The notes beneath the pieces are model-generated. The model saw nothing but the letters and a program-made list of their open reading frames with translations, had not been told where the DNA came from and did not search any database. The position numbers were made by a program, and so were the translations under genes. Shown here one piece after another: positions 17,710 through 26,073 of a DNA stretch of 64,000 nt. The stretch comes from Micromonospora sp. C28SCA-DRY-2. GTDB taxonomy: Bacteria > Actinomycetota > Actinomycetes > Mycobacteriales > Micromonosporaceae. Positions within the stretch are counted from its first letter, which is position 1, and each line of letters begins with the position of its first letter. The stretch covers positions 1,364,001-1,428,000 of the forward strand of contig NZ_JAUMKD010000001.1 in NCBI RefSeq assembly GCF_030519475.1, written 5' to 3'.

Positions 17710-17735
17710 GGGCGGGGCTCGATTCGCTCGCTCAT
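17706..17735 (-). CDS. Nine-codon mini-ORF coupled to cysD
   Basis: Starting with ATG at 17735, the frame reads MSERIEPRP and stops at TGA (17706-17708), which overlaps the cysD GTG. Its first ten bases, ATGAGCGAGC, match the start of the mini-ORF repeat at 32329, and GAGCGAATC also recurs there, so it looks like a shortened relative. It may re-initiate ribosomes onto cysD, which has no strong Shine-Dalgarno sequence of its own. Expression is not demonstrated. Confidence 0.4.
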   Translation of the reverse strand: MSERIEPRP

Positions 17736-17781
17736 CCGATTCCAGACCTTTCCGGTCGGGTACGTCAGGAAGACGCTCAGG

Positions 17782-18615
17782 CTACCCCGAATGTCTCTGC
17801 AACGCCGCAAGCAACCGGGGGGCGAGATCCGCACGGCAGACCAGCAGGTCGGGCAGGCGCGGATCCGCCTCGTTGTATTTCAGCGCAGAACCATCGATCC
17901 GGGAAGCGTGCAGCCCGGTGGCCGTCGCCACAGCCACCGGCGCCGCGGAGTCCCACTCGTACTGGCCGCCGGCGTGGATGTAGGCGTCCACCTCGCCGGT
18001 CACCACCGCCGCGATCTTGGCACCGGCCGAGCCCATCGGCACCAGGTGCGCCCCGACGTCCTCCGCCAGGTCGGTGAGGAAGACCGGCGGCCGGCTCCGG
18101 CTGGCCGCCAGCCGGAGGGTCCGCCGCCCACCCGCGGCCGCCGCCTCCAGGGTCAGCGGGGGGTACGCCGGCGGATAGTCGGTGGCCAGCACCCGCTGCT
18201 GCGCCGGCAACCCGACGGCCCCGGCGACCAGCCCGTGCGGCGTCGGCGCGGTACGCGACCAGAGCGCCACGTGCACCGCCCAGTCCGAGCGGCCCTCCTC
18301 GCCGAACTCCCGGGTGCCGTCCAGCGGGTCGACGATCCACACCCGGTCGGCGGTCAGCCGGGACACCGCCCCGGTGTTCACCTCCGCCGCCCAGGCCAGC
18401 CGCGACCCCTCGTCCTCCTCGGAGAGGACCGCGTCACCCGGCCGCCAGCGCGCCAGCTCGGTCCGGATCAGGTCGTGCGAGACCTTGTCCCCGGCCGACT
18501 TCAGCGCTCCCGCGTCGGCGAACCCCAGCTCGGCCCGCAGCGCCAGCAGCGCCTGACCGGCCCGGGCCGCCAGCCAGCGGGCGAACGCGCCGTCGATCAT
18601 CGGAGGACTGCCCAT
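17782..18615 (-). CDS. cysQ: 3'(2'),5'-bisphosphate nucleotidase CysQ
   Basis: Mg2+-dependent, Li+-sensitive phosphatase of the inositol monophosphatase family, 277 aa, that removes the 3'-phosphate from PAP/PAPS and so clears a by-product of sulfate activation. Metal-binding motifs are SEEDEG (Glu ligand), the hallmark WIVDPLDGTREF, and WDSAAPVAVA near the C-terminus. The gene lies immediately upstream of cysD-cysN on the same strand with a 46-base gap, consistent with a sulfate-assimilation unit. Of two nearby ATGs (18615 and 18600), the first is used here; neither has a strong ribosome site. Confidence 0.92.
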   Translation of the reverse strand: MGSPPMIDGAFARWLAARAGQALLALRAELGFADAGALKSAGDKVSHDLIRTELARWRPGDAVLSEEDEGSRLAWAAEVNTGAVSRLTADRVWIVDPLDGTREFGEEGRSDWAVHVALWSRTAPTPHGLVAGAVGLPAQQRVLATDYPPAYPPLTLEAAAAGGRRTLRLAASRSRPPVFLTDLAEDVGAHLVPMGSAGAKIAAVVTGEVDAYIHAGGQYEWDSAAPVAVATATGLHASRIDGSALKYNEADPRLPDLLVCRADLAPRLLAALQRHSG

Positions 18616-18754
18616 GACTTCCGCTCCCGTCGCCTCGTCCCATCCCGCGCCACCCGACGCGCCTGGCGACGACCCGCGCCGCCGGTCGGCATCACTCGGG
18701 CGAAAGGCGCAGACTACCCGCCGGCGACGCCCGGTCCCGGACGCCCCGCCCGGC

Positions 18755-19345
18755 TCACGAGCCGTGGTAGAGGTTCTGCGTCGGCTCCACGCCGCGGGTG
18801 ACGACCGACTCCACCACGTCCGCGGCCCGGTCCACCAGGAACTCCAGCTCCTTGCGCTCCACCGCGCCGAAATCCGACAGTACGTAGTCCGCCGGGTCCT
18901 GCCGGCCCGGCGGCCGACCGATGCCGAACCGCACCCGCACGTAGTCCTTGGTGCCCAGCGACTTCGACATCGACCGCAGGCCGTTGTGCCCGCCCTCGCC
19001 GCCGCCGCACTTCACCCGCAACTGCCCGTAGCCGATGTCCAGCTCGTCGTGCACAGCGATCACCTGACCCGGCGCGACCTTGTAGAACTGCGCCAGCGCC
19101 GCCACCGGCCCGCCGGAGAGGTTCATGTAGGTCAGCGGCTTCACCAGCACCAGCTTCGGCCCGCCGAAACCGAGCCGGCCCTCGGCGACCTCCGCCACCG
19201 CGCGCTTGTGCCGGCCGAACTTCGCGCCCAGCCGCCCGGCCAGCAGGTCGGCCACCATGAACCCGACGTTGTGCCGGTTACCCGCGTACTCCCGGCCCGG
19301 GTTGCCCAGGCCGACCACCAGCCACGGCCCCGCCTCGTCCGTCAC
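18755..19345 (-). CDS. pth: Peptidyl-tRNA hydrolase
   Basis: Esterase of 196 aa that rescues tRNAs by cleaving peptidyl-tRNA released during translation. Motifs are [24 protein letters not shown], which holds the catalytic His (of RHN), then [23 protein letters not shown] and [12 protein letters not shown]; all essential residues are present and the length is normal. It follows rplY on the same strand, the order found across bacteria. A hairpin between them (19390-19423) may end most rplY transcripts, so pth expression could depend on read-through. Confidence 0.96.
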   Translation of the reverse strand: MTDEAGPWLVVGLGNPGREYAGNRHNVGFMVADLLAGRLGAKFGRHKRAVAEVAEGRLGFGGPKLVLVKPLTYMNLSGGPVAALAQFYKVAPGQVIAVHDELDIGYGQLRVKCGGGEGGHNGLRSMSKSLGTKDYVRVRFGIGRPPGRQDPADYVLSDFGAVERKELEFLVDRAADVVESVVTRGVEPTQNLYHGS

Positions 19346-19389
19346 GACCCGCCCCTCCCGCTGTCGCTGCCACCAGATCCGAATACGCC

Positions 19390-19423
19390 GACAGGCGCCC
19401 CCAACCGCTCGGGGACGCCTGTC
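19390..19423 (-). terminator. Terminator-like hairpin after rplY
   Basis: GACAGGCGCCCCC and GGGGACGCCTGTC form a 13-bp stem with one mismatch and an 8-base loop, 17 bases downstream of the rplY stop. No U tract follows, as is common in high-GC actinomycetes. It would reduce read-through into pth. Confidence 0.65.
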
Positions 19424-19439
19424 GCACGAAGCGAACCGA

Positions 19440-20129
19440 TCAGGCCTCGGTACGCGCCTCGGCGTTCTCCTCGCCCTCGGCGGCCGGAGCTTCCTCGGCG
19501 CCCTCGGTGACCTCGCCGACCTCGGCCTCGGCCTCCTCGGCGGCCTCCTCGACCTCGGGCAGGGTGGCCTCGAGCTGCTCGGCCGTCGGGGCGGCGGTCA
19601 CCGTGGCGACCGGCAGCTCCGGGTCGATGGCGAGCTCGACGCCGGCCGGCAGCGCCACGTCACCGGCGGTGACCTGGACACCGGCCTCGGCGCCCTCGAT
19701 CGACGCCTCCAGGTGGTCCGGCACCTTGGTGGCGTCGGCGGTCACCGAGAGGGTGTCGTGGTCGTGCACGATCAGGGTGTCCTTGGCGGCCTCACCGGTC
19801 AGCTGGACCGGGACGTCGACGGTGACCTTCTCGCCGCGCCGGACCAGCAGCAGGTCGACGTGCTCGAAGGTGTCCTTGATCGGGTCACGCTGGATCGCCT
19901 TCGGCAGCGCCAGCGCCTGGGTGCCGTCGCTCACCTCGATCGCGAAGAGCTGGTTGGCGCCACCCTTACGGATCGCCGCGGCGAACTCCCGGGCGGGAAG
20001 CGCGATGTGCTTGGGCTTCTCGCCGTGGCCGTACAGCACGGCGGGCACCTTGCCGGCCCGGCGGGTACGACGGGCACCACCCTTGCCGAACTCGGTACGG
20101 GGCTCGGCGCTGATCTTTACCTCGGACAC
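19440..20129 (-). CDS. rplY: 50S ribosomal protein bL25 (CTC form)
   Basis: Large-subunit protein of 229 aa that binds 5S rRNA. The N-terminal L25 domain ([42 protein letters not shown]) is followed by the TL5/CTC beta domain and a long acidic Glu/Ala tail of about 45 residues, as in actinobacterial CTC-type L25. The GTG at 20129 is chosen because AGGAG lies eight bases before it and the protein then begins with the conserved SEVKI; an upstream in-frame extension to 20204 has no support. It is the first gene of the rplY-pth pair. Confidence 0.95.
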   Translation of the reverse strand: MSEVKISAEPRTEFGKGGARRTRRAGKVPAVLYGHGEKPKHIALPAREFAAAIRKGGANQLFAIEVSDGTQALALPKAIQRDPIKDTFEHVDLLLVRRGEKVTVDVPVQLTGEAAKDTLIVHDHDTLSVTADATKVPDHLEASIEGAEAGVQVTAGDVALPAGVELAIDPELPVATVTAAPTAEQLEATLPEVEEAAEEAEAEVGEVTEGAEEAPAAEGEENAEARTEA

Positions 20130-20555
20130 GGGGAAACTCCTGATGCTTCGCTGCGGCGGCTTGTCGTCTGGCGGTGCTGGGGCGAGGGGCTCGCTGGGGC
20201 TCATGCGTCATGAACGACTGCCCGGAGCACCGCGTCGATCACGGTGCCTCCGTGCGGCGCTTGTCAGCGGCCCGCCGGGCACCCTCGCCGTGGCAACCGC
20301 ACCAGTCTACCCGAGCTGATTCCGCGCTCTCCGGCAGTCCCCAGGTCTGCGCGCCGCGGCCGGCCCCGACGCCCCCAGCCGGCCGGCCAGGACTCCCCCG
20401 CCGGGGGCGAATCTCCACGGCCGCACCCGGCGCGCACCCGGCCGTGCCGATCGCGACGGGCCGGGCCCTGGCGTTGTGCACCGCGCTCGGGGCGAATCCG
20501 GGCCGGTGCCCGCCGGGCGGCGGGGATCAGGCGTCGCCCGACCCCCGCCGGCCGG
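20130..20555. other. Intergenic region between prs and rplY
   Basis: This 426-base stretch is the leader of rplY (right to left) and the tail of prs. Apart from the prs terminator hairpin at 20518-20550 and the rplY ribosome site, I see no RNA gene, riboswitch or plausible small ORF. Reading frames across it have random third-position composition. Confidence 0.6.
20518..20550 (-). terminator. Terminator-like hairpin after prs
   Basis: CGGCGGGG (20518-20525) pairs with CCCCGCCG (20543-20550) around a 17-base loop just downstream of the prs stop. The stem is strong and GC-only with no U tract. Confidence 0.5.
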
Positions 20556-21536
20556 TCAGCTCAGGCCGCCGAACAGGGTGGTCACCGACCCGTCGTCGAA
20601 CACCTCACGGATCGCCCGGGCCAGCAGCGGCGCGATCGACAGCACGGTGAGCTTGTCGAGCTGCTTCTCCGGCGGCAGCGGCAGCGTGTTGGTCACCACG
20701 ACCTCGCTGATCGGGCTGTTCTTCAGCCGCTCGGTCGCCGGGTCCGAGAGCAGGGCATGGGTGGAGGCGACCACCACGTCCGCCGCGCCGGACTCCCGGA
20801 GGATGTCCGCCGCCCGGCAGATCGTCCCACCGGTGTCGATCATGTCGTCGACGATCAGGCAGACCCGCCCCTCGACCTCGCCGACCACCCGGTTCGCCAC
20901 CACCTGGTTCGGCTTCAACGGGTCCCGGGTCTTGTGGATGAAGGCCAGCGGGCAGCCGCCCAGCCGGTCCGTCCAGCGCTCGGCCACCCGCACCCGGCCC
21001 GAGTCCGGCGCGACCACGGTCATCGGCCGGCCGGCGTACTTGTGCTGGACGTACTCGGCGAGCACGTCCATCGCGAAGAGGTGGTCCACCGGGCCGTCGA
21101 AGAAGCCCTGGATCTGCGCGGTGTGCAGGTCCACGGTGAGGATCCGGTTGGCGCCCGCGGTCTTGAGCAGGTCGGCGATCAGCCGGGCCGAGATCGGCTC
21201 CCGACCCCGGTGCTTCTTGTCCTGCCGCGAGTACGGGTAGAACGGCAGGACCACGGTGATCCGCTTCGCCGAACCCCGCTTCAGCGCGTCGATCATGATC
21301 AGGGTCTCCATGACCCAGGTGTTGACCCCGTGCGTGACGGACTGCACCACGAAGGCGTCCGAACCACGCACCGAGTCCTTGAACCGTACGAAGATCTCAC
21401 CGTTGGCGAAGTCGTACGCGTCGGCCGGCGTCGGCGCGACGCCGAGCACCTCGCCGATCTCCCTGGCCAGTTCCGGAAAGGCCCGTCCGGAGAAGAGCAT
21501 CAGGCTCTTGCGGTTTTCGGCGACGATGCTGCCCAT
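20556..21536 (-). CDS. prs: Ribose-phosphate pyrophosphokinase
   Basis: PRPP synthetase of 326 aa, making phosphoribosyl pyrophosphate for nucleotide, His and Trp synthesis. Motifs are the N-terminal LMLFSGRAFPELAREI, GEIFVRFKDSVRGSDAFVVQS, the ATP-binding VVLPFYPYSRQDKKHRGREPISA, the metal/ribose-phosphate loop region VDLHTAQIQGFF, and the PRPP loop LIVDDMIDTGGTI. The length fits class I enzymes. It sits 60 bases downstream of glmU on the same strand, the usual glmU-prs arrangement. The ATG start at 21536 lacks a consensus ribosome site. Confidence 0.97.
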   Translation of the reverse strand: MGSIVAENRKSLMLFSGRAFPELAREIGEVLGVAPTPADAYDFANGEIFVRFKDSVRGSDAFVVQSVTHGVNTWVMETLIMIDALKRGSAKRITVVLPFYPYSRQDKKHRGREPISARLIADLLKTAGANRILTVDLHTAQIQGFFDGPVDHLFAMDVLAEYVQHKYAGRPMTVVAPDSGRVRVAERWTDRLGGCPLAFIHKTRDPLKPNQVVANRVVGEVEGRVCLIVDDMIDTGGTICRAADILRESGAADVVVASTHALLSDPATERLKNSPISEVVVTNTLPLPPEKQLDKLTVLSIAPLLARAIREVFDDGSVTTLFGGLS

Positions 21537-21596
21537 GGCCCGTCTGCTCCCGTTGTGGTCGGTGGTGCCCGGCGCGCGGTGGTGGTGGGCCGGGGA

Positions 21597-23132
21597 CTAT
21601 TCGGTTGCAGTATCTCCCCTGCCAGACGCCGGGCCCACCGCGTCGGCATCCCCGTGGATTGCCTCACCTTCGCTTGCGGCACCCGCCCCGGCCGACGCAC
21701 CCTCGGCCGCCCGCTGCGCCCGCTCGGCCGCCGCCGCGGAGACCGTGCCGGGCCGCTTGCGCGCCACCCAGCCCTCGATGTTGCGGTGCGGCGCCCGGGT
21801 GACCCCGAGCGCGCCGGGCGGCACGTCCTGGGCGATCGCGCTGCCCGCCGCCACGTACGCCCCGGCGCCCACCTCGACCGGGGCGATCAGGCTGGTGTCG
21901 CAGCCGACGAAGGCCCCCTCGCCGACGACAGTGCGGTGCTTGTTCACCCCGTCGTAGTTCACGAAGATCGTCGCCGCGCCGATGTTGGCCTTCGCGCCGA
22001 TCGTCGCGTCACCCACGTACGACAGGTGCGGCACCTTGGCGCCCTCGCCGACCTCGGAGTTCTTCACCTCGACGAACGTGCCGACCTTCGACTTCTCGGC
22101 CAGCCGCGCGGCCGGCCGCAGGTACGCGTACGGCCCGACGCTGGCCCCCGGGCCGATCTCGGCGCCCACCGCGTGGCTGCGCAGCACCGTCGCGCCGGCG
22201 CCGACCACCGTGTCGATCAGGGTGACGTCCGGCCCGACCACCGCGCCGGTGCCGACCACCGTGCCGCCGCGCAGCTGGGTGTTCTGGTCCACCACCGCGT
22301 CCCGGTCCAGCGCGACGGTCACGTCGATCCAGGTGGTGTCCGGGTCCAGCAGGGTCACACCGGTCCGCATCCAGGCCTCGTTCACCCGGTCGCGCAGCAG
22401 CCGGCGCAGCGCGGCCAGCTCGACCCGGTCGTTGCAGCCCAGCGTCTCGACGTGGTCGGCCGCGACGTGCACCGCCACCGGCTCGCCGGCCGAGACCAGC
22501 AGGCCGAAGACGTCGGTCAGGTACTCCTCGCCCTGGTCGTTGTCGGTGGAGAGCTTGCCCAGCGCGTCCCGCAGCCGGGCCGCGTCGAACGCGTAGATCC
22601 CGGCGTTGATCTCGCGGATCGCGCGCTGCGCGGCGGTGGCGTCGCGCTCCTCGACGATCCGCTCCAGCCGGCCGTCGGCGTTGCGGACGATCCGGCCCAG
22701 GCCGGTCGGGTCGGGCACCTCGGCGGCGAGCACTGTCGCCGCGGCGCGCTCGCCCTCGTGCGCGGCCACCAGCGCGGCGACCGTCTCCGGGCGGAGCAGC
22801 GGCACGTCACCGTTGATCACCACGACGGTCCCGGTGGCGTCCGGCGCGGCGTCCAGCGCGATCCGGACCGCGTGGCCGGTGCCGAGCTGCTCGGCCTGGA
22901 GCACCGGAGTGGCCTCGGGCGCGATCTCGGTCAGGTGGCCGCGCACCTGGTCGGCGCCGTGGCCGACCACCACCACCGTGCGGTCCGCGCCGAGCGGCGC
23001 GGCGGCGGCCAGCACGTGGCCGAGCAGCGTACGGCCGAGCAGCGGGTGCAGCACCTTGGGCAGCGCCGACTTCATCCGCTTGCCCTCACCGGCGGCGAGC
23101 ACGACGACGGTGCGGGTGTGGGGCTGGGACAC
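21597..23132 (-). CDS. glmU: Bifunctional UDP-N-acetylglucosamine pyrophosphorylase/glucosamine-1-phosphate acetyltransferase
   Basis: Enzyme of 511 aa carrying out the last two steps of UDP-GlcNAc synthesis for peptidoglycan. The N-terminal uridyltransferase has VVLAAGEGKRMKSALPKVLHPLLG (residues about 10-33), the UTP/metal site GDVPLLRPE and the INAGIYAFD block. The C-terminal half is a left-handed beta-helix of hexapeptide repeats (for example VVGPDVTLIDTVVGAGATV, then KANIGAATIFVNYDGVNKHRTVVGEGAFVGC) with the catalytic His in NKHRT. The final 50 residues are a disordered Ala/Glu tail. It lies upstream of prs and 90 bases from tRNA-Gln. Confidence 0.97.
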   Translation of the reverse strand: MSQPHTRTVVVLAAGEGKRMKSALPKVLHPLLGRTLLGHVLAAAAPLGADRTVVVVGHGADQVRGHLTEIAPEATPVLQAEQLGTGHAVRIALDAAPDATGTVVVINGDVPLLRPETVAALVAAHEGERAAATVLAAEVPDPTGLGRIVRNADGRLERIVEERDATAAQRAIREINAGIYAFDAARLRDALGKLSTDNDQGEEYLTDVFGLLVSAGEPVAVHVAADHVETLGCNDRVELAALRRLLRDRVNEAWMRTGVTLLDPDTTWIDVTVALDRDAVVDQNTQLRGGTVVGTGAVVGPDVTLIDTVVGAGATVLRSHAVGAEIGPGASVGPYAYLRPAARLAEKSKVGTFVEVKNSEVGEGAKVPHLSYVGDATIGAKANIGAATIFVNYDGVNKHRTVVGEGAFVGCDTSLIAPVEVGAGAYVAAGSAIAQDVPPGALGVTRAPHRNIEGWVARKRPGTVSAAAAERAQRAAEGASAGAGAASEGEAIHGDADAVGPASGRGDTATE

Positions 23133-23224
23133 GACGCGGCTCCAGTCGGGACGACGGACAGTCTCGCGGCCATGCTAACCAGACGGCGGGTCGCCGTTGG
23201 CGCGGCCACAACGAATGCGTTGAG

Positions 23225-23296
23225 CTGGGGTGCCTGGATTCGAACCAGGAGCTCAAGGCTCCAAAGGCCTGCGGGTTGCCGTTACCCCACACCCCA
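23225..23296 (-). tRNA. tRNA-Gln (anticodon TTG)
   Basis: A 72-nt cloverleaf. The acceptor arm TGGGGTG pairs fully with CACCCCA; the T arm is CCTGG-TTCGAAT-CCAGG; the anticodon loop CTTTGGA gives anticodon TTG (codon CAA), with U33 and purine-37 in place. The discriminator is G, as in other tRNA-Gln genes, and CCA is not encoded. It lies downstream of the HTH/LAGLIDADG-like gene and upstream of glmU, all on the minus strand. Confidence 0.95.
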
Positions 23297-23321
23297 ATAG
23301 CGTGTCAATCTCGGCGACCCG

Positions 23322-24170
23322 TCAATTCACGTCCGTGCCGCCGGAGATCTGGAACAGCTCGGTGATCATACCTTCGATCCGCCAGTAGAGCTCGCGGCTG
23401 CGCGGCACCGTGATCACCAGACAGCCACGATAGCCGTCGCCGGTGTTTCGGCGCACGGTGGCCGGATTGTGTTTCTTCAGGGTGGCGCGCCGGAAGCGGC
23501 CGGTCGGCAGCCCGAGCCTCCCGGCCCACCACCGCGCCGCGGCGTCGGCGTCGGCCGTCTCGTGGATGCTGACCCGGTAGGTCGGCACGCTCCGCTCGAC
23601 GCCGCACGCGTCGAGGAAGCGCAGGAACAGCGCCAGCAGGCCGGGGTCGCTGTTGACGAACTGCACGCGGTCGTCGCGCCGCCAGGGCTTCGACTTGGTG
23701 CCCTCGCACCAGTAGATCGCCGCGCCCAGCAGCAGGAGATCGCGTTCGCCGAGCGGGCCCACCGTCTCGGCCGCACGCTGCCGGACAACCGCCCGCGCGG
23801 CGTCGCGCGCCTGCCGGTGAGCCGCCCAGCGCGCCTCGGTCATCCGCGCCACGTAGCCGCGACGGCGCTCGGCAGCCTCGTCGTCCGGGTCGAGCGGCAG
23901 GTGCTTCACCCATTGGTAGGCGGTGGACTTGGCGACCCCGAGCTGCCGGGCGATGTCGTTCACCGACCGGCCGAGCGCGCGCAGCTCGACCGCCTCGGCC
24001 CGCAGGTCGTCCTTGGCGTTGGGGCGGCGGACCCGCTCGGGCGCCGGCACCCCGCGCAGCAACTCGTAGACCTTGGTTCGGCTGAGGCCGGTGCGGGCCC
24101 GGATCTCGCGGACGGAGAGCTGCTCGGCGGAGCGCAGGCGGCGCACCTCGGCGGCGATCGGATCGACCAT
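23322..24170 (-). CDS. Double-HTH protein with a LAGLIDADG-like C-terminal domain
   Basis: Protein of 282 aa, function unknown. Two helix-turn-helix units are visible: residues about 19-40 (SVREIRARTGLSRTKVYELLRG) and about 68-90 (RSVNDIARQLGVAKSTAYQW), resembling transposase or resolvase HTHs. After an Arg-rich helical linker (100-140), residues 145-157 (LLLLGAAIYWCEG) fit the LAGLIDADG helix pattern with Glu156 in the acidic catalytic position. They are followed by FVNSDPGLLALFLRFLDACGV and WWAGRLGLPTGRF, which match the fold of single-motif homing endonucleases. I recall similar uncharacterised actinobacterial proteins. The ATG at 24170 is taken because an upstream extension has poor codon use; no ribosome site is seen. 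The gene ends 26 bases before tRNA-Gln. Confidence 0.75.
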   Translation of the reverse strand: MVDPIAAEVRRLRSAEQLSVREIRARTGLSRTKVYELLRGVPAPERVRRPNAKDDLRAEAVELRALGRSVNDIARQLGVAKSTAYQWVKHLPLDPDDEAAERRRGYVARMTEARWAAHRQARDAARAVVRQRAAETVGPLGERDLLLLGAAIYWCEGTKSKPWRRDDRVQFVNSDPGLLALFLRFLDACGVERSVPTYRVSIHETADADAAARWWAGRLGLPTGRFRRATLKKHNPATVRRNTGDGYRGCLVITVPRSRELYWRIEGMITELFQISGGTDVN

Positions 24171-24306
24171 GAGCAGCAGGTTAGAACACCCGTACGACGT
24201 TCTCAGGCATTCATTCCCGGAACTCTCCCGTGCGAAGCGCGGTGCCACAAGTTACGGTGACGTAGGCGTAACTTTGCGATCTTGTCCGACCCCTCTGCGA
24301 GGTGCC

Positions 24307-25269
24307 ATGTCGACCTCTCTGCTCGACCCGAACAACGCCGCCGGCCCCAAGCCACTTACCCAGGGGGCGCAGTCCCCAGGCATCCTGGTCGCCCTCTGGG
24401 CGTTCGTCGTGATCCCCTTCGTAGCCCTGATCGCGGCCGTCCCGGTCGCCTGGGGTGGCTGGTTGAGCTGGACCGACGTGTCCATCGCCCTGCTCTGGTA
24501 CGTGGTGTCCGGGCTCGGCATCACGGTCGGCTACCACCGCTACTTCACGCACGGCTCGTTCAAGGCCAAGCGGTGGCTGCGGATCGCGCTGGCCGTCTCC
24601 GGTTCGCTGGCGGTGCAGGGCGAGATCATCCAGTGGGTCGCCGACCATCGCCGCCACCACGCCTTCTCCGACCAGGAGGGCGACCCGCACTCGCCGTGGC
24701 GGTTCGGCGAGAGCCTCGGCGGGCTGACCCGCGGGATGTTCCACGCCCACGTCGGCTGGCTCTTCGGCCGCGAGCTGTCCAACCGGGAGCGGTTCGCGCC
24801 GGACCTGCTCGCCGACCGGGACATCCGCCGGGTGGACCGGCTCTTCCCGCTGCTGGTCACCGTCTCGGTGCTCGGCCCGGCGCTGATGGGCGGCCTGCTC
24901 ACCTGGTCCTGGCAGGGCGCGCTCACCGCGCTCTTCTGGGGCGGGCTGGTGCGGATCGCGCTGCTGCACCACGTGACCTGGTCGATCAACTCGGTCTGCC
25001 ACGTCTACGGCGAGCGCCCGTTCGCGGTGCGCCAGGGCGACCGGGCGTCCAACTTCTGGCCGCTGGCGATCCTGTCCTTCGGTGAGAGCTGGCACAACCT
25101 GCACCACGCCGACCCGACCAGCGCCCGGCACGGTGTGCTGCGCGGGCAGGTGGACATCTCGGCCCGGGTGATCTGGCTGCTCGAGAAGGTCGGCGCGGCC
25201 TACAACGTGCGGTGGCCGAAGCCCGAGCGGATCGCCGCGAAACTCGTGAAGCCGGTCGCCGAGCCGTAA
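24307..25269 (+). CDS. Acyl-CoA/fatty-acid desaturase
   Basis: Membrane-bound di-iron fatty-acid desaturase (delta-9 type), 320 aa, introducing a double bond into acyl chains for membrane fluidity. The three histidine boxes are HRYFTH (from GITVGYHRYFTHGSF), HRRHH (from ADHRRHHAFSDQEGDPHSPW) and HNLHH (from GESWHNLHHADPTSARHG); an additional LLHHVTWSINSVCH is conserved. Two pairs of membrane segments surround them. The start ATG at 24307 has a weak GAGGT site four bases upstream. The TetR gene directly downstream on the same strand may control it. Confidence 0.93.
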   Translation: MSTSLLDPNNAAGPKPLTQGAQSPGILVALWAFVVIPFVALIAAVPVAWGGWLSWTDVSIALLWYVVSGLGITVGYHRYFTHGSFKAKRWLRIALAVSGSLAVQGEIIQWVADHRRHHAFSDQEGDPHSPWRFGESLGGLTRGMFHAHVGWLFGRELSNRERFAPDLLADRDIRRVDRLFPLLVTVSVLGPALMGGLLTWSWQGALTALFWGGLVRIALLHHVTWSINSVCHVYGERPFAVRQGDRASNFWPLAILSFGESWHNLHHADPTSARHGVLRGQVDISARVIWLLEKVGAAYNVRWPKPERIAAKLVKPVAEP

Positions 25270-25376
25270 ACCGGGCAGTGCCGGCGGGGGTTACCTGGCA
25301 GTATTGCCGGGTGACCGAGCGAAGCGCTGGCCCCATCCCACGACAGGGCGTCACCGAACGCCGGCGAGGTGACGAC

Positions 25377-26066
25377 ATGGCGGACGCCGCGGGCAAGGAC
25401 GCGGGCACCGGCCGGCGGCGGGTGGTCCCGGCGGCGGCGGGCAAGGCCACCTCGCGGGTGCGGATGTCGGCGGCGCAGCGCCGGGAGCAGCTGATCTCGA
25501 TCGGCCGGCAGATCTTCGCCGAGCGCGGTTTCGACGCCACCTCGATAGAGGAGGTGGCGGCCCGCGCCAAGGTCTCCAAGCCGGTGGTCTACGAGCACTT
25601 CGGCGGCAAGGAGGGGCTGTACGCGGTGGTGGTGGACCGGGAGGTCCGGTCCCTGCTGGACCGGATCACCACGGCGCTGACCGCCGGTCACCCGCGGGAG
25701 CTGTTGGAGCAGGCGGCGTTGGCCCTGCTCGGCTACATCGAGGAGGAGACCAGCGGGTTCCGGGTGCTGGTGCGGGAGTCGCCGGTGATGTCGGCGACCG
25801 GCAACTTCAGCAGTGTGATGAACGACGTGGCGCACCAGGTGGAGCACATCCTGGGCGCGGAGTTCTCCAGCCGGGGCTACGACCCGAAGCTGGCCGAGCT
25901 CTACTCGCAGGCGCTGGTGGGCATGGTGGCGCTGACCGGCCGCTGGTGGCTGGAGGTGCGCAAGCCGCGCAAGGAGACGGTGGCCGCGCACCTGGTGAAC
26001 CTGGCCTGGAACGGGTTGTCGCACCTGGAGGCCAAGCCGGGCCTGATCACCGTGCGGAGGCGCTGA
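25377..26066 (+). CDS. TetR-family transcriptional regulator
   Basis: Regulator of 229 aa. After a 30-residue Ala/Arg-rich tail, the TetR DNA-binding domain begins at about residue 30 (RMSAAQRREQLISIGRQIFAERGFDATSIEEVAARAKVSKPVVYEHFGGKEGLYAVVVDREV). The C-terminal domain (ETSGFRVLVRESPV...EHILGAEFSSRGYDPKLAELYSQALVGMVALTGRWWLEVRKPRKETVAAHLVNLAWNGL) resembles lipid-related TetR proteins. The start ATG at 25377 has GAGGTG five bases upstream; an in-frame GTG at 25311 would add 22 residues, so the start is not fully certain. Position after the desaturase gene suggests control of fatty-acid unsaturation. Confidence 0.88.
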   Translation: MADAAGKDAGTGRRRVVPAAAGKATSRVRMSAAQRREQLISIGRQIFAERGFDATSIEEVAARAKVSKPVVYEHFGGKEGLYAVVVDREVRSLLDRITTALTAGHPRELLEQAALALLGYIEEETSGFRVLVRESPVMSATGNFSSVMNDVAHQVEHILGAEFSSRGYDPKLAELYSQALVGMVALTGRWWLEVRKPRKETVAAHLVNLAWNGLSHLEAKPGLITVRRR

Positions 26067-26073
26067 CCGGCGC

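Noticed and set aside
20130-20555. Searched for a riboswitch or small RNA upstream of rplY
   Set aside because: No conserved riboswitch core could be recognised; only a terminator-like hairpin was found.
24171-24248. N-terminal extension of the double-HTH protein
   Set aside because: The extension has poor codon bias and no ribosome site; the ATG at 24170 fits the conserved first HTH helix.
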